This document shows positions 29,548-32,864 of a stretch of 32,864 nt of DNA, one piece after another. The notes beneath the pieces are model-generated. The model was not told where the DNA came from and searched no databases. It was given only the letters and a program-made list of their open reading frames with translations. The DNA lies in assembly GCA_016710115.1 (NCBI GenBank), contig JADJLN010000003.1, positions 1 to 32,864 on the forward strand. Reading direction: 5' to 3'. The stretch comes from Saprospiraceae bacterium (lineage in GTDB: Bacteria; Bacteroidota; Bacteroidia; Chitinophagales; Saprospiraceae). Each line of letters begins with the position of its first letter. Within the stretch, counting starts at the first letter, position 1. Both the position numbers and the translations under genes were made by a program.

Positions 29548-31767
29548 TTACTTCAGATCAAACCGATCCAAGTTCATCACCTTGTGCCGGGGCTGCAACA
29601 AAGTCCTCACGAACTTCTCCCTGGCATCGCTTTGGGCATACACCTCAGAGATCGCACGCAGCTGGGAGTTGGAACCGAAGACCAGGTCAACCCGGGTGCC
29701 TGTCCACTTCACCTCACCGGTCTTGCGATCGCGACCTTCGAACTCATTTTCCGATGTGGGCGCCCAAACAGTGCCCATGTCCAGCAGATTCACAAAGAAA
29801 TCGTTGGTCAGCTTGCCCTTCTGATGGGTCAGCACACCATGAGCGGAACCACCGGTATTGGCACCCAATACCCGCAGTCCACCGACCAGCACCGTCATTT
29901 CCGGTGCGCTCAGGGGTCAGCAGCTGGGCTTTGTCGAGCAGCATTTCTTCCGATTGACACCGTAGGCCTTCTTCTGAAAATTGCGGAATCCATCCGCCTG
30001 GGGCTCCAGGAAAGCAAAGCTTTCCACGTCCGTCTGCTCCTGGGTCGCATCTGTGCGACCAGGTGTGAAGGGTACCGTGATCTTCATGCCGGCATCGGCA
30101 GCGGCCTGTTCGACGGCCGCACATCCTCCCAGCACGATCAGGTCAGCCAGAGAGATCTTCTTGCCGCCAGTTGCGGAGCCATTGAACTCCCGCTGTACAC
30201 CTTCCAGAGCGTTCAACACCTTACTCAGTTGGGCAGGGTCATTGGCCGCCCAGAACTTCTGCGGCGCCAGTCGGATGCGCGCACCATTGGCACCACCGCG
30301 CATGTCACTACCGCGGTATGTAGAGGCTGACGCCCGGGCCGTCGACACCAGTTCGACACGGTCAAGCCAGCGGCCAGAACCTTTCCTTTCAACATCGCGA
30401 TATCTCCTGCGCATCAACCAGTTGTGGTTGACAGCGGGCACGGATCCTGCCAGATCAGTTCTTCCTTCGGGAACTTCCGGACCGGCACGGGCTACAGGTC
30501 CCATATCCCGGTGGGTCAGCTTGTACCGGTGCGCGGGCAAAAGGCATCGAAACTCGTCTAGATTCTGGTGGAAATGTCGGGAGATCGGTTCGTAGATCGG
30601 ATCAAAAGCTGGGACAGGTCCGCCGTGGTAATCATCGGCGGATGTTTCTTGTCGGGATTGTGCGCATCCGGACCAAGTGCTCGGGCTTGCAATTCTTCGC
30701 TACCCACTGGTGGGCCCCAGCCGGATTTTGTGAGCTCCCATTCGTACCTGAAGATCTCGAAATAGCCATTATCCCACCGGGTGGGGTTTGGCCTGGGCCC
30801 CTCGATTCCACTGGTAGTGTGTGCTCACCTTTACCTGTACCCAGTTTATTCATCCATCCCAAACCCTGCTGCTCCAGTGGTGCAGCTTCGGGTTCGGCGC
30901 CGACCAGTGCGGGATCACTGGCACCGTGAGCCTTGCCGAAGGTGTGGCCACCTGCTGCGTGGCTACCGTTTCATAATCGTTCATGGCCATGCGGCCAAAG
31001 GTTTCGCGGACATCGCGACCGGAAGCCACGGGATCCGGGTTGCCATCGGGGCCTTCGGGATTGACATAGATCAATCCCATCTGCACGACGGCGAGCGGAT
31101 TGTCGAGGTCGCGATCGCCACCGTAGCGGCTATGGGGTTTGTCGCTGGTCGCCAGCCATTCTTTCTCGGCACCCCAGTATATATCTTCTTCCGGCTGCCA
31201 GATGTCTTCCGGCCACCACCGAAACCGAAGGTCTTGAATCCCATCGATTCAAGGGCGACATTACTGGCAAGGATCAACAGATCGGCCTGAGATCCGGTTG
31301 CCATATTTCTGCTTGATGGGCCAGAGCAGGCGGCGCGCCTTGTCCAAATTGCCATTGTCAGGCCAGCTGTTGATCGGCGCAAAACGCTGGTTGCCTGTAC
31401 CTCCTCCCCACGCCCGTCAGCGGTGCGATAGGTGCCGGCACTGCGCCGGTCATCCGATAAACAGACCACCATAGTGGCCCCAGTCCGCCGGCCACCAGTC
31501 CCGATTCGGTCAGTTTTTTCAGATCTTCTTTCAGTCCGGCATAGTCCAGACTCTTGAAGGCTTGTGCATAGTCAAAATCCGGACCCAGCGGATTGGAGGC
31601 CGGTGTGTGCTGATGGAGAATGCCGAGGTTGAGCCGGTTGGGCCACCAGTCACGGTTTCCTGTACCGGCTACAGCACCTCCTTCACCGTCTCCACCCATG
31701 AAGGGGCATTTTCCTGCACCGTTCTGGCTGGATGAAGATTCTTTTGAATGGTAGTATGTTCTTCCAT
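29548..31767 (-). pseudogene. katG: Catalase-peroxidase KatG, full length but frameshifted
   Basis: KatG is a cytoplasmic haem enzyme that removes hydrogen peroxide. The gene starts at ATG 31767 (MEEHTTIQK) and ends NKVMNLDRFDLK-like at TAA 29548-29550. Its length of about 740 codons is that of the family. Recognisable blocks include RDWWPNRLNLGILHQHT, MGFKTFGFGGGR, VQMGLIYVNPEGPDGNPDP, the frame-shifted proximal ligand region GGHTFGKAHG near 30930, YRGSDMRGGANGARIRLAPQ, NANTGGSAHGVLTH-like, and LDMGTVWAPTSENEFEGRDR. The distal active-site pair Trp-His (MTWHSAGTYR) is damaged: after ATGACC the sequence reads GGCGC instead of TGGCAC. At least eight indels are needed to rebuild the protein. In the last helix two opposite shifts change RDFVAAWHK to RTLLQPRHK. 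A terminator follows, and an OxyR-like palindrome lies upstream. Confidence 0.9.
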
Positions 31768-32029
31768 GATTCAAAGGATGATTTTATTCTTGGGTTCAAA
31801 ATTACAATAATGCCTCCATGAATAATATTTATATTTCTTATGATCATATAGATATCGTCTATAATGAAAGTAACTGAGCCGGGTCCTCTCCCCAACCTGA
31901 CCCTGTTTGCCCGCAATTACTGGGAACCATCATCCCGCCCCTTTTCCAAGCCGGACATACCTTGCAGGTCAGACCCTTCTGTTATATTCGCTATCACCAC
32001 TTGAAATCTGTGCACAAACAGCTGATCCG
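31768..32029. other. Divergent intergenic region
   Basis: This region lies between divergently transcribed katG and the DUF3124 gene. The katG-proximal 100 bases are AT-rich and hold the OxyR-like site. No other gene is supported. Confidence 0.5.
31847..31863 (-). promoter_or_regulatory. OxyR-like palindrome upstream of katG
   Basis: TATAG-N7-CTATA occupies these bases, about 80 bases before the katG start codon. It fits the OxyR half-operator ATAGnTnnnAnCTAT at the ATAG and CTAT ends and at the inner A, but not at the inner T. KatG is a standard OxyR target, including in Bacteroidota. Only one clear half-operator is seen; the second position about ten bases on is degenerate. Confidence 0.45.
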
Positions 32030-32611
32030 ATGAAACCAATTCTGAATATACTCCTCCTGAGCCTGTGCATCGCCAGTTGTCAACCGGCAGCTGACATCAG
32101 TTCCATCAACCTTTCAACTGGGGAAAACGGACGATCACTGCGCCTTCCCTGATTCCATGATCCGGGGCACAACCTATCTTTCTGTCTATTTCCTGTGTAC
32201 AGTAATACCGAACACCGGACACATGATCTTACGGCCACCATCAGCCTGCGCAATACCAACCGGGCGGATACCATCTACATCGACAGGGCCGAATATTTTG
32301 ACACCCATGGTAACTCCATCCGCACCTATTTTGACAAGACCATCTTCATAGCCCCGATGGAAACTGTGGAGATCAGATCGACGAACGCGACCAGCCGGCG
32401 GTACGGGCGCCAACTTCCTGTTTGACTGGCGCATTCATTCTCCAGAAAATGAACCCTCTTCGACGGAGTCATGATCTCCCACATCCCGGGCAGCAAGGAC
32501 TTTCCTTTGCGACAAAAGGACATCGGATCAAATAAAGAGGCTGATGAAGAGGAATTATTCAACTATTCATCCTTATTCCAGACCGTTATAACTTCAACAA
32601 TGCGACTATGA
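32030..32611 (+). pseudogene. DUF3124 lipoprotein, frameshifted
   Basis: ATG 32030 begins a lipoprotein signal (MKPILNILLLSLCIASC). The DUF3124 domain follows in pieces: TTYLSVYFPVYSNTEHRTHD (rebuilt over a shift near 32205), LTATISLRNTNRADTIYIDR, AEYFDTHGNSIRTYFDKTIF, then a shifted ERDQ-x-GG-x-GANFLFDW-like part near 32390-32430, and VMISHIPGSKDFPLRQKDI to the TGA at 32609-32611. Members are small exported proteins of unknown function. Frame changes near 32130, 32205, 32390 and 32455 break it. The stop overlaps the start of the next gene as ATGA. Confidence 0.72.
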
Positions 32612-32864
32612 ATTGCAGATTGTCTTTCTCAGGGTAGTTTTAAACTGCTTGATTCTTGGAAGCTGCAAACCATCACAAGAACTATTCCACCAAGCGATAC
32701 CCATTCCCCGGACACAAATTGGCAATGCGACTGGACCAACCATCAGTGAATGGATCGGCGATGTCCGCGAAGGTGCCCGGCTTTTTACTTTTCACCCGAA
32801 GACACGTTTGAGGATTTGTACCTCGAGCTCGAATTTTTATCCCGACCCAGTACTGCCATCAATT
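32608..32864 (+). pseudogene. Start of an unidentified lipoprotein, partial
   Basis: ATG 32608 overlaps the DUF3124 stop, which suggests coupled translation. MNCRLSF then, after a one-base shift near 32625, LRVVLNCLILGSCKPSQELF gives a lipoprotein signal with Cys at the lipobox. Later text includes TISEWIGDVREGA and, in another frame, FYFSPEDTFEDLYLELEF, which faintly recalls DUF1080 (3-keto-disaccharide hydrolase-like) proteins. The gene runs off the window edge. The family call is weak. Confidence 0.35.

Noticed and set aside
29584..30330. 248-codon + strand frame
   Set aside because: It is antisense to katG, whose protein blocks are clearly conserved on the minus strand.
1..32864. tRNA, rRNA, transposase or integrase genes
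   Set aside because: I saw no cloverleaf-like sequence, no rRNA motif and no DDE, HUH or tyrosine-recombinase motif in any frame. Absence by eye is not proof.

Overview
The window looks like a piece of a Bacteroidota chromosome, most likely Saprospiraceae or a close relative. The main support is a run of secreted proteins ending in type IX secretion (T9SS) sorting domains, together with SprB-like adhesin modules, a gliding-type C-terminal domain, a DUF1501 protein, a YHYH lipoprotein and a CRTAC1/ASPIC-UnbV protein. The taxon is inferred from gene content, as no marker rRNA is present.

Layout. 1-379 is unassigned. 380-1796 is a heavily decayed DUF1501 protein. 2018-2813 is a frameshifted truA. 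3537-4001 is a VOC-fold protein that lost its last codons to a nonsense change. 4363-13807 is an exoprotein island on the + strand: a DUF6055-like HExxH protein fused to a beta-helix and a sorting domain, two T9SS cargo proteins of unknown function, a GH18 chitinase-like protein, and an M60-like metallopeptidase with Ig-like domains. Nearly all of these have several frameshifts. 14138-14560 is an intact AT-rich CrtO-like membrane protein. 15208-16689 is an intact POT-family peptide transporter, and 17063-17993 a YHYH lipoprotein. On the minus strand follow a giant SprB-like adhesin (18801-24379) with about 4.6 copies of a 450-bp tandem repeat, a CRTAC1-type FG-GAP protein (24438-27173), a 12-haem cytochrome c plus a b-type membrane cytochrome in one operon (27600-29188), and a complete but frameshifted katG (29548-31767). 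The right end holds a DUF3124 lipoprotein and the start of another lipoprotein.

The most unusual structure is a set of four extra katG remnants at 14641-14880, 16800-16985, 18090-18450 and 27300-27520. All are on the minus strand like the main katG, and they separate the gene blocks between 14.6 and 29.5 kb. Three are 3'-terminal pieces and one is a central piece. Two of them share the same one-base deletion, and two share homology that runs past katG towards hairpin structures. This points to duplication of an already broken katG tail.

Frame disruptions are so common that sequence quality must be considered. In the adhesin, neighbouring repeat copies show that several disruptive indels are shortened G or C runs. 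Some genes (POT transporter, b-type cytochrome, CrtO-like protein) are fully intact, while others carry many lesions. I therefore report frameshifted genes as pseudogenes, with the caveat that some may be base-calling artefacts. Functionally the window describes a polymer-attacking, surface-adhesive lifestyle (chitinase, M60 peptidase, adhesin, peptide uptake) combined with peroxide defence and a membrane-to-periplasm electron transfer module.
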